The notes under the pieces: generated by a model
Database searches by the model: none
Seen by the model: only the letters and a program-made list of their open reading frames with translations
Told to the model about the DNA's origin: nothing
DNA from: Malurus cyaneus samueli
Taxonomy: Eukaryota > Chordata > Aves > Passeriformes > Maluridae
NCBI GenBank assembly: GCA_009741485.1
Contig: CM019216.1
Location: forward strand, 43,560,147-43,624,146
DNA: 64,000 bases
Reading direction: 5' to 3'
In this document: in pieces, positions 1 through 12,815 of the stretch
Numbering within the stretch: position 1 is the first letter of the stretch
How the letters are laid out: each line of letters starts with the position of its first letter
Program-made: the position numbers and the translations under genes

Positions 1-626
1 AACCTACAACCAGAGTTCCCAGAAATGTGAAATGTTCAGGATGTTTTTTTAAGCTACAGAAGAAGAGAAAATGAAAGACAGAAGTATTATTCAAGCACAT
101 CTTTACAGAAGTTAACTGATTATCAGCAAGAGCTGAAACAAAACCACTGTGTGAGTGTTTTTAAACAAAGTAAAGTAAACTCAAATATCTGTTTCCATGC
201 AATTGGCATTTAGAAATCAAATGAAAGCAAGACAACCTGTGCAACACTGATAATAAGGATAACAGTGTACACAAATGATAAAATACTGTGCAGTTGTGCA
301 GTGCTGTATTGTCAGGGATGAAAGTCAATAAATTCAATGCACTGAGAAGTATAAGGAATACCTATACATCAGAATTCTATACTGACATTGAAATATGTAC
401 ATCAGAGTTATACCAGTGACTGAGAAGAATGGGAGATAACAGAGGTAGACTTCAGATATGACAGGATGTGATGCAGAAATAAAATTTGGATTCTGTGACC
501 AGTTGCTTATTGAGGTTACTAGTTGGTGAAGTAATAAAAAAATACCCATATTTCAGTAATGAATTGTGCCGAGGCTGTGCTCTGTACAACAAGTGACTAT
601 ATTCAGATTCAGCTTTTGTGCTAGAG

Positions 627-720
627 CCACAAAAAAACCCAAGCCAAACACCCCCCCCCCCCAAAAAAAAAAAAAAAAACACAAAAACCCCAAACAAACC
701 ACAAAAATCCCACCAAACTA
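627..720. repeat. A/C-rich low-complexity tract with C12-A17
   Basis: A run of 12 C (651-662) passes directly into 17 A (663-679), flanked by CA-rich sequence such as AAACCCAAGCC and ACAAAAACCCC. The lysine- and proline-rich open frame across it is an artefact of composition. Tract lengths here are prone to sequencing error and polymorphism. Confidence 0.9.
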
Positions 721-774
721 CAACACTGCAACTGTAGTAGCTACTTCCGGGGGGAAAAGAATAAGGAAATCACT

Positions 775-792
775 AAAAAAAAAAAAAAAAAA
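775..792. repeat. Poly-A tract (18 A)
   Basis: An uninterrupted run of A following ATCACT. No retrogene or SINE body is recognisable immediately upstream, so it is treated as a simple repeat. Confidence 0.85.
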
Positions 793-1669
793 TAGGAAGC
801 TTTTAAATTAAAAGAAGAAGCTAAAAAGATAAAAATGCTTACAGTTACCATGGAGACAGTTTATAAAATAAAAATGAGATGTTCATAAGAAATGCATACC
901 ACAATCAAAAGACTTTTAAAAGCTTAAGAAAAGTTAGCATAGTTAAGAAGGAGAGTACGAGAAACTAGGAAAGACATCGTGACATCTTCAAAAATAGAAG
1001 TCTGTGAAAGAAACAGAAAACTGAAAAGAATAAACAGGCTGGTAAATGTATAACATGGTGTCAAAAATTATTCCAAGAAAGAGCTTGTTAATCACATAGA
1101 AGCTGTATATTTTCTGAAAATACCAACCAGGTAGCAACAGAGCCTTCAGCACTCAGATCTGAAGTACAAGGGCATTCTAAAGAGCTGTATAATAAAAGAT
1201 AAATGATTGATTTCCATCAATATTTGCTACAGAGCTCTTTGCAAGGTTTCTGCTAGAGGGCAGTTTGAGGAGGTGTTTAAAATTAAAATATCGACAGCTT
1301 TAGAAAAAAAATTTGAGAAAATATAATCACAGATAACATTGTCACAGCTGTCCTAAAGCAATCTCAGCTATGAATACCCTGGTTATTAACTGCAGTGCAT
1401 AGCTTTGTCACTCAACTTGCCCCTAGAGCTTAAGAGTTTTGTTTTAAGACACTTAAGAGTTTTGTTTCAAGATTTTTCAGGAGGCTTTAGAGAAAAAAGG
1501 CTGACAAATGAGGCTAATTTCCATACCAGCTAAATTGGTCATTTACAATAAGAATAGCATTTGTAGATAATTACATAATACAGTCAGAGCAGTCAATCCA
1601 GCCTTTGGAGGAGGAAGTAATCCAGGACTCTTTTGAGAAGTGACAAGATCTATTATCAGAGCAGTGTTG

Positions 1670-1965
1670 GGGAGCCCCTGGGGGAGGAGTAGAAAAACTG
1701 GAGGGGCTGGGCCAGCTCCAGCCTGAGGAACCAGGCACCACCTTGGGAGATATGGACCAGCTGACCCCAGCCCTGTGGGTGGCCAGGGTGGGCATGGTCC
1801 AGTGCAGGGCCAGGAAGGGCTGTGGGTCCTGGACATTGGGCCCACTGTGTCAAAAATTGGAGCAGGGGCTGAGGGTCCCTGATGGAACAGCTGACATGGG
1901 GCCCTGGAACGAGCAGCCCCAGGGGACATGAGGGGACAGGGAGTCCCAGGGAGCCCTCAAGGCTT
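1670..1965. other. GC-rich non-coding patch, unclassified
   Basis: This stretch is clearly richer in G and C than its AT-rich surroundings, with many GGG, CCC and CCAG/CTGG words. Overlapping frames of 62 to 128 codons are open on both strands, as expected of stop-poor GC-rich DNA, and none has a recognisable domain. It may be an old repeat, such as an LTR or satellite remnant, or a regulatory patch. I cannot assign it. Confidence 0.4.
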
Positions 1966-4900
1966 GGGCAACTCTGTTAAGAATCCCCTTTAACAGATTC
2001 TTATGACACAGGTTTTTTAAAAAAATATCATAAGATTAACATAACTCACTGAGAAAGGGAAGCAGGGACAATAAATGGTGAGGGGTTTCAGAGCAGATGG
2101 GGTCTGCCAGGGGTGCGGATTGCACACAGGGACTGCTCTGGAATCTGTGTTCACATATGTTCATGTAGTTCATAAACTGCATGGAAATGGTGAGAGCAGA
2201 TGTGGAAAAGCTCATTAATGATAATGTTCTCCGTGGTATTAAAAATAAAACTGCATTTTTGTAACTGTACCTCACCACTGCACAGCTGCGATACAGAACT
2301 GCTGCGTGACAAGGCAGCGAGGCAGAGAGGGAAATTCAGCATCTCAAATGCACTGCGACCGGCGGGGGACAAAAGCACTCTGCCTGGACACAGAACCCAA
2401 TCCCACATGGGGAAAATGAAATCCAAAAGGCCCCACTGGAAGCTCTTCACAACAACACTTAGGTGGTGAGCAGAAGTCGGAATGGCAACCAGACTCTGTT
2501 CAATGTCTGTCGTGTACAAAAATTGTCAGTGTGTAAACAAGATACAGAAGTGGCATGTGGCTTCTGTCTGAGGAGAAGTTGCACAGGCTGAAAATCCTCA
2601 GCTTTGGAAAGAGATGATGGAGGGCAGAACTGTCAGAGCTTCACAGAGATACAGTCTAGTGAAAATAAATTCAGAATGTTTATTCATAATTTTCCATAAA
2701 ATAAGAACTGGAAGAAACACGAGGAAATTGGACACAAACTTTGAACAAGCAAAAGCCCTTTATTTTTACATATTAGAAGTTTACATAATAGAACCTGTTG
2801 CTATGGTGTGTTTAGATGTCAGTAATCTAAGACAAGCACTGAATGCTATTAAACAAATTAATGGAAAATCAGTTTGTTTCACTTGAAGATACAATGCTAT
2901 TTGCTACTCAGGGAGCCCAAAGCATGGATCAGAGGAAGACAGGAGAATGTCATGAGTCATGGTGTGCAATAAATAATCTGTATATAATTATACATTGCTA
3001 AATTATTTCTCTAAGATTACCTTAAAGACGATTGTGAGGGTATGGAACCAGAGAGACCTTTAGCATGATTTGCAGTAATGTTCATATTATTTCTCCTAAG
3101 CTGATGCAGTACTGCAGTCGGTGATTCTGCCTATTGCAACTTCTCATTGGCTCCTGCTGAAATGAGCTGCCTTTCTCTTCATCTCCTGATGTATTTCATC
3201 TCACATAAAGAGGGTCCGCCCCAATGCTGGAGGCACTCCCAACATATTTTTAATTAAACCACGGCTAGTATCACTTTGCATACCTGGAATTTAATAAATG
3301 CCTAGCACTGAAAGGGAAAAAGCAATCATCCTCACTGTGAAATTGCACATTCCTGAATCCAATAAGGTGAGAGGTGTCAATTCATAGCTCCTGAGGCTGC
3401 AGCTTCAAAAACACTTCCTTTTTTCTTTTGGCACAGATTAATTTCTGCTGGGGTCAGTTCCTTGACCCAGATCATGGCCCAGCCACACGGTGATTAGCAT
3501 TTCTGCAACTTTGCTTGAAGAAATGCACAGCCAGGTCTGGAAGTAGAGGAAGGGCCATCATTTAAGCAGCAACCTCCACTTAAAGGTGGTTGAAAAAACT
3601 TTGATAGGAAAACAGGAAAATATAAGCAAAGCAATTTTTCCCCTTTGCCAAGCAGTAGAGAAGCTGCACCTTTCTAATCGTGTCATCATACAACAGTATT
3701 GAAAAGGCAGACATAAAGGCAAGGCTTCCTGCTGCAGGAACAAAGAGAGAAACAGCTGCTTTTTGAAAGGCAGAGTGTCATCTTCCTGCACAACACAATG
3801 CTACAAGATAACGGGCTATGTCATATGTGTTCTCCAAAGAGCACAGCCGGATGAACTCAGACAAGTACAGCTCATCTGGTTAAATTTTACTGCCCTAGCT
3901 AGCCAGAACTAGGCTTCTCCTAAAGCACCTCAGTTGAAAGCACACTTGACACTTCACCACTCAAATTATTCAAACAAGCACCTTTTAACCCGGTGCTTGA
4001 AAAGTTTAAATGAACGGTAATGGAAAACTGTTAGCTAATGAAAAAGGCTACTTTGTCCCACATAGTGTTAATTAAGCATTCCTAAAGATCCGGTTCCAGC
4101 TTTCATTATGCCCCACTGACATTTAATGCTTTGGGATACGCTGAAGAAAATTCTCTTATTTCAAAACCCTGCAGAAGCAAGGAGGGAAATTACCTTACTT
4201 CCACCTACTCCTGCAATCTGCCAAGTTGGGCTATAAAATAATAAATATAATGTAATAAGATAGAAGCATCTTTGATTTCATGTAGACACATCAATAAAAT
4301 AGCTGCAAAGAAGGCAGGTGGCCAGCTCTACTGTCACTTCTGAAACCACTAAAATACTGCAATTACCTCCCCTTGACACACTGACTTACCTATCTGCAGG
4401 CTGCTTGGCATCCATCACTGAGCAATATGCACCTGGTGCCTGTGTGGCACAGTGGACTTTGCCTTTGGCCTGGAGCTTTGCTTCTGATAGTGTGCTCAGG
4501 CTGTGTCGCAGTGCGCTGCCAGCATTGTTCCTCTGGAAACATATGACAGAAACATGGACAGGCTTTCAGTGGCCAGCAATAATATCCTTTCAACATCAGC
4601 TTGTGGAAGTGCCTGCATTTACAGTGCACAGTCTAAGTGGGGCTATCAGAGCTGCAATAACTTCTGTCATCATGTTGGCTCTGTTTTTCGTTCCTCCTCA
4701 CAGCTTTAGGGCAGACACACGTACTCTTCTGTAGCTTATCAATAAAGAATGCGTGCTTACATTCCTCACACTGAGGTAGGCACTGGGGTTTACCTTTATA
4801 TCTGTTTCCGTGCCAATCAAAGATACAATTTTCCCCATTTCTCTTCACAACACTGTCTGGGATTGTGTTCTCATGCAAAAGCAGCTGGCAAACAACCCCC

Positions 4901-5002
4901 AAGCTTTGCACAATCATCCCCCAGAAGGTGAATTCACTCTGCTGAATCCTTCTCCAGGTTCAGAACTCAAGACAGGATGTGTCTGAAAGAAAAGGTCTTA
5001 GG

Positions 5003-5128
5003 ATGAGGCAGCTCTGAGCAACCTGATCCAGTGAAAGGTGTCTCTGCCACAGCAGGGGGCTTGGAACCAGATGATCTTTAGGGTACCTTCCAACACAGGC
5101 CATTCTATGATTCTACGATATGATCCTA
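5003..5128 (+). mobile_element. CR1 LINE 3'-end fragment (plus orientation)
   Basis: The segment reads like the 3' UTR of a bird CR1: a GAGCAACCTG start, then GCAGGGGGCTTGGAACCAGA, TGATCTTTAGGG, ACCTTCCAACACAGGCC, and the terminal octamer-type repeat CATTCTATGATTCTACGAT. CR1 elements end in short ATTCTRTG repeats rather than poly-A. Only the last 120 or so bases remain, typical of 5'-truncated copies. It lacks coding capacity. Confidence 0.9.
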
Positions 5129-7113
5129 TAAACTTCCATTTACAAGACACAACACTCTGAATTCTCACTACCCCAGAATCGATGAAAGGGTAAGTGACTG
5201 GTTTTCCACAGCCTAATTTATACATCTGGTACCTAAGAAGTAGACAACCGGCCTATCCCAGGGGGTTTGAGTGTCTAATTTTTGTTATGTTTTCTGACTG
5301 AGAAGGACTAAGCCCCATTGCTTTGAAGGAAGTAACTGGTGACTGCAAGACACCCTACTGAGCATGGAGACAGGCCAGCTCCTCACACTCTGAAGGTCCA
5401 ACTTGATTCAATCTCTTCTGAGGAAAGTGACAGTTTTATTTATGCAGTGGCTGAAGCAATTTTGAGTAACTCAGCCCTGTTGCCATAACAGGACCTCTTT
5501 CCCTCTGCCGTGTTCTCAAATCCCCTCTACACAGACAAACAATCCACGTTTAGACACCTGTTAGTACAGGCTGTCATACACTGAAATTCACACTCTGATG
5601 GTGAAGAGCTGCACACCCCACTCACTCGAGGAAACTTCAGGCAGCAGCTCCCTGAAGATTTGGACTGATGAAATCTGGGGGATGCCTTTTCCCTCCTATC
5701 AAAAGCATCAGAGATAACATGATCAAAGGAAGAATGCTCTTTAGGCTGTTTATCTTTGCAAAGAATGAACTGATGATGTTTAATGGGATGATTAGGCATA
5801 GCTATGGTTTAACGCATATTTAAAAGATTATTTCCTTGATTAACTGGTTGTCAGAAGGAAAGCGTCTAATGACAATGGAAGAGTAATTTCATCAGTGCAT
5901 TCCAAGAGATGGTTTGCACTCGTGGTCTTGATATGCAGCTCTCTAATTGGGTCATCTCTTAGCAGAGCCTCAGAAACAGAATTGTGTGTTATTTTAAAAT
6001 TGGATTTTAAAACTTACGTTGAAAGGAGTCTCTTCTGAGGCAGACTAATAGAATAGATAGTCAAAATATTGTAATCTAGTTAACAGAGGTGCTGCTCATT
6101 TCTCACATTTCTTTGCCTATGCCTTTTTGTGATGGGCAGAAATGGGAAACATGTAGAGGGTAAAAATATGCTTCTGCTGAAATTACATACAGTATATGGA
6201 GCTCTGAAATTTTAAGCCATGGCTTCAATGTTTGAGACCAGATCACTGAATTCATGAGCTGCTGCAATATACTTTACCTCAGAGTACCCAAAGGACTAAC
6301 CAGTGTGTGCTGGTTATTATGCAAAAGAGGATGTCCTGTTGCAAAGCATGTGATGAAGCCTTCAGGCACATATACATCTAGAGGCTGAAACTGATTCACT
6401 GACACAGGACAAGGTAGAAGCTTTGTAGGAACACATAAATAATTCTAATTAACCAGGCACTGTTCTTCTAAAATCTTCTCCTTTCCCTGTACCACTTATA
6501 TCAGAAGTATTGAGGTATCTTTCATCAAGCAGAAGAAAACTGAAAGAGTCAGCTTCCATTTCAGACCAAACTCACAGACTTTGCCATTATTCAGTATTTA
6601 CATAACATAAATGTCCAGACTTATTGTACAGATAAAACCTAACTGTGTAACTCTAACAGAGCCACTTCCTTTAGTTTCAGGAAACAGAGAAATTAAGAGG
6701 TGCAAGTCCATGTCTCCTTTAATAGTTCTCAAGTATTGCTTAGCTGCACAAACTGAAATCTCTCACATATTGAAGGGAAAGCAGGCAAATTGTGCCCTCT
6801 CCGGAAAAAAAACCAAACACCTCCTTTGTCCCTCTGTGCAGGTTTTCCCACAAGGAGAAGCAAGCCAAAATTTGGCTTCTGATTTCTTATTTGAATGAGG
6901 GAACCCAAATAAAGGAGCTCATAATGACAATCTGCCAGCAGGCACTGCAAACATATATTTACACAGAATCACACACCAGAATACCTGCATAATCAGAAGT
7001 ACACCTGCAGCTTTAATTATATGAAAATCATGGTAACAAAGGGCAATGAAAGCACCATGTTTCCATCTTTTTATTTTAAATCTCATGTTTAATTTCAGTC
7101 TTTCAGAGCCTTT

Positions 7114-7140
7114 CAGACCTAGAAGTCAATTCTAGGTCTG
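7114..7140. repeat. Perfect 11-bp inverted repeat with 5-nt spacer
   Basis: Left arm CAGACCTAGAA (7114-7124), spacer GTCAA (7125-7129), right arm TTCTAGGTCTG (7130-7140). The arms are exact reverse complements, so either strand can fold into a hairpin or the duplex into a small cruciform. A further CTAGG-rich stretch follows (7151-7173). The function is unknown. Confidence 0.9.
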
Positions 7141-8698
7141 GCTCTCGAGGTTGGACTGATTCTAGGCTCTAGGCTGATCGAGGAAGGAAAAAAAACATTT
7201 CCCAGCTGCTGGCCTCTCAAACTAAAGAGAGGTAAATGTCTGCAAGTGTTTCTGACTTTTTTACTTCCCTGTGATTTTGTGCTGACCCTAATTTTAGGTG
7301 TTGAGCCCAAATATTGTGTAAAGTGTCAAAAGTGATACCAACTGTTGCCTCAAAGGATAAAGCTTTTTCAAAAGTCACCTTGCTCTCCAATAAAGATAAA
7401 AAAGCAGGAACAGAGTGACTATAAGTGCCATAATACAACTTCATGAAAACTGAAAATGTTTTTTCTTTAAAACTGTATTTTCTCTTTAATTTTATTAAGG
7501 TAACTTTAATGTCCTCTTAATATCAATCACTTTATCAAGGTGGGCCAGTCAGCACTTGATATCGTCTGTGCTCATTGTTTTTACTTTACATGAGACTCAA
7601 GCTAAAAAGCTGTCAACAGAGGAAGTCTTCTGCCCTTCCAAAACTATATTAAACTTTTGCCATGTCCTCTTCCTCAAATACAACCACTATGTCCTTATTT
7701 GGGAAAAATTCCAGTTAGTAAGGGAGCGAAAGATCAGGACCAAGCCTTCTGCTAAGATGGTGACTTCCTCTGTGAATGGTTATTTTTGTGTGACTAAGGC
7801 TTTTTCAACTACAGTTTCTGACAGACTTGTGGTGCAATTTTAAAGTGGGATAGCTGAGCTGCTCACTTCCTCAGCTGCCCATTCCACCCTGGCATCCTCA
7901 AGGACAGCATCACCTAAGCTGCTTACAACTCACCTTCTGCTTTCAGCTGGTCACGTAAGGTAAACCAGCTCTGATTTCAGTTTATCTTAGTGTGTGGCAG
8001 AAATGGCTGGGGCAATTCCAACACTCCTCTACAGAAGATCGTGGGCAGCATCATCTACAAGACAGGCAAGGCACACAGCTAGAGGCTGTCTTCCGACATC
8101 TGATTTTAATTTACTGCAGTGAGTTGGGCAGAGTTCTTATTTCCATGTACTTGCATTTGGGAGTAGGTTGGATTTCAAAAAACATTAAGTGGTTCAGGAG
8201 CATAACTACTGTAAAAAATTAATCAGACTAGTAAGCCTAAGTCACTTTGGGACAGCTAAGAATTTCACTGATCACAGTCAGAGCACTTTTAATATCCTCC
8301 TCTGCCTTCTAGCATAAGGACACTGTTTTATTTATGCTTCACTTATGATGAAAAAGCTCCCAACATTTCAAGCTGGCAAGATAGGGCTCGCATCTAGTGG
8401 GAAGCAGCACAATGAAATCACTATTAAGGCAACATTTTTGACTCTTCTGGAGGGGAAAGGCAGGATATCCCAAATAAGTGACACAAATTTATTCAGCCTC
8501 CTCCTCATGATGAAAACTATCAGCTGACTTTCAAAGAGAGGCAAACTCAGCCCTCAGATAGCCTTAGTAAAATCAGTGACATCATTATCAGGGTTCAGTA
8601 TGGTTCTGTGTTTCTTAATGCAAACATATTTACAGATTATGCCCACACTCCATAATCGTAGCCCTATACTTTAGTCTGTGACAAACAAGGTTAACATA

Positions 8699-8811
8699 TT
8701 AAAAACTAACAAAAAAAACCCTCAAAACTAACACCCCTCAAAAAACAACAACAACAAAACAAAAATAAAACCAAACAAAAAACGCTAAAACAAACACACC
8801 AATACCCCCCA
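8699..8811. repeat. A-rich low-complexity tract with AAC repeats
   Basis: Runs of A are separated by single C or T bases, including ACAACAACAACAAAAC, with almost no G over about 110 bp. It could be a decayed poly-A tail or a simple repeat. No element body is recognisable on either side. Confidence 0.8.
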
Positions 8812-11800
8812 AGAAGCTGCATGCAAACACACCTTGCACTGACTGAAAATCCTGAAATCCCTGGCACTGTCAATTAGAAAAAAGAAGAGCAATACACTTA
8901 AAGACATTACTTAATGAACTGATTCTCCCCACCTCTGTGCAAAGAGTACTTAGAGAAAGACAACAAAATTGTTGAAACAGAAACTAGACACAACAGCAGT
9001 AAGGAATAATTTTATGCTCTACTAATGTGCATTAATTCTAACCTCCAAGTCTTGCTGTGCTCCACAGCAAAAAGGAACTCTTCTAAATGCCCCAGCAATT
9101 GCCTTGCAATCTTAGGGCTGAGTAGAGAGAAAAAGACACACTCTATGTGGACCTTAGCTTTAGTGTTTGTACCCTTCCTTCTATTTTTCCACTGCTTGCC
9201 TTCTTTCAAGTGTGTGGTCCACGACAGAAATCCACTTCATTGTTAGATCAAAGAAGGCATTTTAGCTTACACCCCACAGGCATGTAGTTCGCAGACAAAT
9301 TATTCCCAGTTTCCACTTCCATACTTCAATGTGTTAAGAATACAACATAAAAGCTAATAATAGCCCAGTGTGGATGCTGTATAAATACAAATAATGAGGG
9401 CTCCCTTGGTTAAGTCCTCTCCAAAGCTCAAACTTTTAATAGCAGAGGTAAATGTCTTGGTCTCCTCATGAAGTTTATCAGCCTTGATGAGACTGGAGAG
9501 AAATTCACTCTGACTAAATGTCCATAAGTGATCTGTGGTAAAGTGAATCCAGTGGCATTACACTCATTTCCTACTGAACTGTAGCTGACCTCTTTCTCCC
9601 TTTGCAATGTGCAGGGTTGGCAAACTTCAAAAAAAGCCCAAACCAGTTCCCCTAAGTCAAAGCAGAGATATGTCAAACAGCCTGATCTACAGAAAATGTT
9701 TTAGTCTCAGTCCTCTGACACTCTCGCAGGGAAAACGAGCACATGGAGTGGAATTCCTCACCTTGCCCAGCATGCAGGAGAAACATCCTCCCATTCAAAC
9801 ACAAGTCTTTTAATTCAGTTGTCACTGTGACCTTTGTAGAAGACATCTGAAAACTGCATTGATCTTAAAAAATCCTTATGATTTCCAAATTGCAGAATGA
9901 CATAAACATTTTGAATTGTGCTAGTGCAGTCTATAGGATGGTTTCAGTGTCACATCTGCATCTGAGTGAGTCACCTTTGGCTTCCATCACAGTCAATAGA
10001 GTGAAATAGTATTTCTGGTTCTGTATCTGTTTCATGCTAACAGAGAGCAGTGAAATAAATCATGTGGATCATGACCGAAAAGTCTCTTTTCTTCTTCACA
10101 CAGCTATAAAAAACAGTAGAGGGTGATGATTTAGGATGTAGACATCTACCTGTTAATATCCAAACTTAACTTTTTTAGCCCAAAACTGTGACTGGATTTC
10201 ATTCTGGGCCAGCAGTAGACTTCATATCTATGCTTTTTATCACCCAAGTACAAGTGCCAACAATGAATGGAGACATGCCAGCTCTTAGGTGAAAAGATCA
10301 CCCCGGGGGAAAGGGGATTTCACAATTCCATTTCCAAGGCCTATCCACAAAAGCTCTGTGGTGTTTGGTTTCCATTACCATACCTACCAATGCCACCATT
10401 TCTTACAGACATCCAGCAGTTTAATAAACAACATCAGCCTTAGAGAGGGGATCACTTTCAGTATTTGTCAATCTTTTAGGGATTCGTGATGCCCTGGTTT
10501 GTTGCATCATTTTTCAGATCACTCTCAGACAAAGATACAGCCTGGAGGGCTGAATAGACAGCCACTCAAAAACCTACACAGAGAATGCAGGGTCACATTA
10601 GCAAAGTCATAACATTTTCTTCTTTTGTATCCCCAGTATAATTTATTCAAGGAAACATTTTCCACTGAAGAGACAGGGTGTGCTCGGTCTCTTCTTGTCT
10701 TTGAGAGGTTTGCTTTATATTGTATATGGTGTAGTTTGCATCCAGCTCTCAGCACAGATGAAGTGCAATCCCTCACAATTTCTTCTTGTGAGCAGATCAC
10801 AAAAACTGAGTGGGTTCCATCAGAGTCAACAAGATTATCGCAGGAGTAGGATATAAAATCACTGCAATGACAGTAAGCAAGCTTGCCCTTTGTATTTGCC
10901 AGTTTAATTGTTGCGCCTTGCCAGTCAGTCAGGAGGGATTTATGCCTTGCTGATGGAAAGCAGCCTTAGCTAGCAAATCTGGCAAAGTATGAATAAGCAT
11001 CTGTTTATAGCTAGAAAGGAAAGTCAAAATGTTTCCTAATAGCAACCCCTTTAAAACAGTTCCCATTTCATTTTAAACCAGACAGGATCACAAATTTCTT
11101 CTTTATAACTAAAACTCTACTCCTGGACCGTAATTGTCCTAAGGGCTTCCATTAGGTGGTACTACTTAAGGATTACAGTTGTATGATTTCTTAAAAGTTT
11201 GCAAAAACATTGTTTTATACTTGTAAGACCACAAAGCAATCTAGGCAAAGCCTTGCCTGCAACAATATACATGAAATGACAAACTGTTACTCCTATGCTG
11301 TTACTCCTGCCTGTGTCTACCTTCCACAAAATCATTTCGTAAAAGAAATGTACTGCAAAAGTCCACATGCAAGTTTATTGACAGGAATATCTGCAAGTCC
11401 TTCCCCTGACTGCAGTAACACAATACTTTTCACATAAATGCCCTTGCATGGTGCACCTTTTTCCACACTTTACAGATGAAAAAAACACAGCAAAGTGAAT
11501 CAAAATTATCTGCACAAGGTCAAACAGGAAATGTGTGACAAAGCCAGGAACTTATCAGTAGATTCCTCACTCCCAAGGTAGCACCTATCTTCAAATCTAG
11601 TTCTGATTTCTCACACTGGAGACAATAAAATATTTAAGCCTTGATCCTTTAAACCTCTAGTGGATGAAAAGCAATACCTATGATTATTTCTATTTGTAAA
11701 ATACAAGATTAGAAGAGGAAACTGCAGATGGCAAGCAATTCAAAGGTTTTATCATCATGCCTCTCCATCACTGGAGAAACCATGAGGCTGGAAGTTGGCA

Positions 11801-12674
11801 TGATCTGCTCTTCTGATAGTGAAGGGAACACCTCAGGAAAGAGAGGAATTTGAAGTCCAGTGGTACGTGATGCACATTTATCTGGTTTGTGTCACTCAGC
11901 CCACTGACAAATACTAACAGTGAAGATCATCTGCTAGCAGTTACTCTGTCTAGACACAGTGTGCTCTTCATTAGCTAACTGTTCACACCTCTCCCCATAG
12001 GCTGCAAGACAGAAAGAGAAACAGAGGGGAAATGTGCAGCAAAATTGACTCAGTAAATAAAAGGCAGACCCTTTTCACTGCAGATTAACTGCAGGTTAAT
12101 CTGACAGGTAACTCAGCAATTGGGTGGCCTCTGTCAGGATCTCTGCAAGCCATCATTTCAAAGCCTACACAAGTGTCTGTGTCACTCCCTGTATGAGGAA
12201 TTTGCTGTGCATTGAGAACTCAGCAGCCCTTCCTGGTGCAGAACTTCTCTACTTTTGTGGGTAATTGTGGGAAAGAGAGGAATAGAGTGAAGACACTGTA
12301 GGACTCAAAGTGTGACATTGGCCTCACAGTTTTATAATTATCAAAATGCTGCATGTATAACATAATTCAGGATTGCTGTGTTTTCTCCTAGAAATTGAGG
12401 AAATACTGTGTAAATCTAGCTCCTCTGAAGCATTACAGATTCAGGAACACAATCTGCAAAATTATTTCTCTTTATACAGGAGTTTAGTTGTATTGAACGG
12501 ATTATGACTAGAGTTAGTCAGAAATTTCTCAGCGGAACAGTTTATTTTGTCAGAAGAAAAGCATTTCATGGGAACATACCTGAGTGAAACAAAGAATTTT
12601 ATTTTAAATCTCCTGGAGTCGAAAAGGTACTGCTTATTCTGGAGAAGGATTTTGTTAAAGCTGCCTGGTGCCAC

Positions 12675-12815
12675 TAGGAGTAGCTCAGCTGGTTAGAGCA
12701 GGATGTTAATAATGCCAGGATTGTGGGTTCCATCCCTGTATAGGCCATTCATTTAAGAGTTGGACTCAAGGATCCTTGTGGATGACTGACAAATCAGAAT
12801 ATTCTGTGATTCTGG
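12675..12815 (+). mobile_element. tRNA-Ile-derived SINE with CR1-like tail (TguSINE1-like)
   Basis: The head resembles tRNA-Ile: an A box TAGCTCAGCTGG (12681-12692), an anticodon-arm region GATGTTAATAATGCC, and a B box GGTTCCATCCC (12726-12736) with one departure from consensus. After the tRNA-like part comes GAGTTGGACTCAAGGATCCT and then AATATTCTGTGATTCTG, a CR1-type 3' tail that would let CR1 reverse transcriptase mobilise it. This composition matches TguSINE1, described in zebra finch. The copy is diverged in the acceptor region and B box, so it is not expected to be a working tRNA gene or an active SINE. It is the main reason for suggesting a passerine. Confidence 0.85.

Larger units (their letters stand above)
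1..5002. other. Intergenic DNA, no gene recognised
   Basis: AT-rich, apparently unique sequence. The open frames on both strands are short and overlap one another in opposite senses, with no domain or codon pattern I recognise. It holds an A/C-rich low-complexity tract near 0.65 kb, an 18-A run at 775-792 and a GC-richer patch near 1.7-1.95 kb, each listed separately. Promoters or distant enhancers cannot be judged by eye. Confidence 0.6.
5129..12674. other. Intergenic DNA, no gene recognised
   Basis: About 7.5 kb of AT-rich sequence with only short open frames lacking family resemblance. The notable structures are a perfect inverted repeat at 7.1 kb and an A-rich tract at 8.7 kb, listed separately. 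No exon-like conserved peptide, tRNA or retrogene was recognised. Confidence 0.6.

Noticed and set aside
1543..1929. 128-codon minus-strand open frame
   Set aside because: It spans the GC-rich patch and is open because of composition. Its proline-rich sequence has no recognisable domain.
4318..4734. 138-codon plus-strand open frame
   Set aside because: No domain or convincing start context, overlapped by antisense frames, and no splice or poly-A context.
12675..12750. A working tRNA-Ile gene
   Set aside because: The acceptor stem and B box are altered, and a CR1-type tail follows directly, which marks it as a SINE head.
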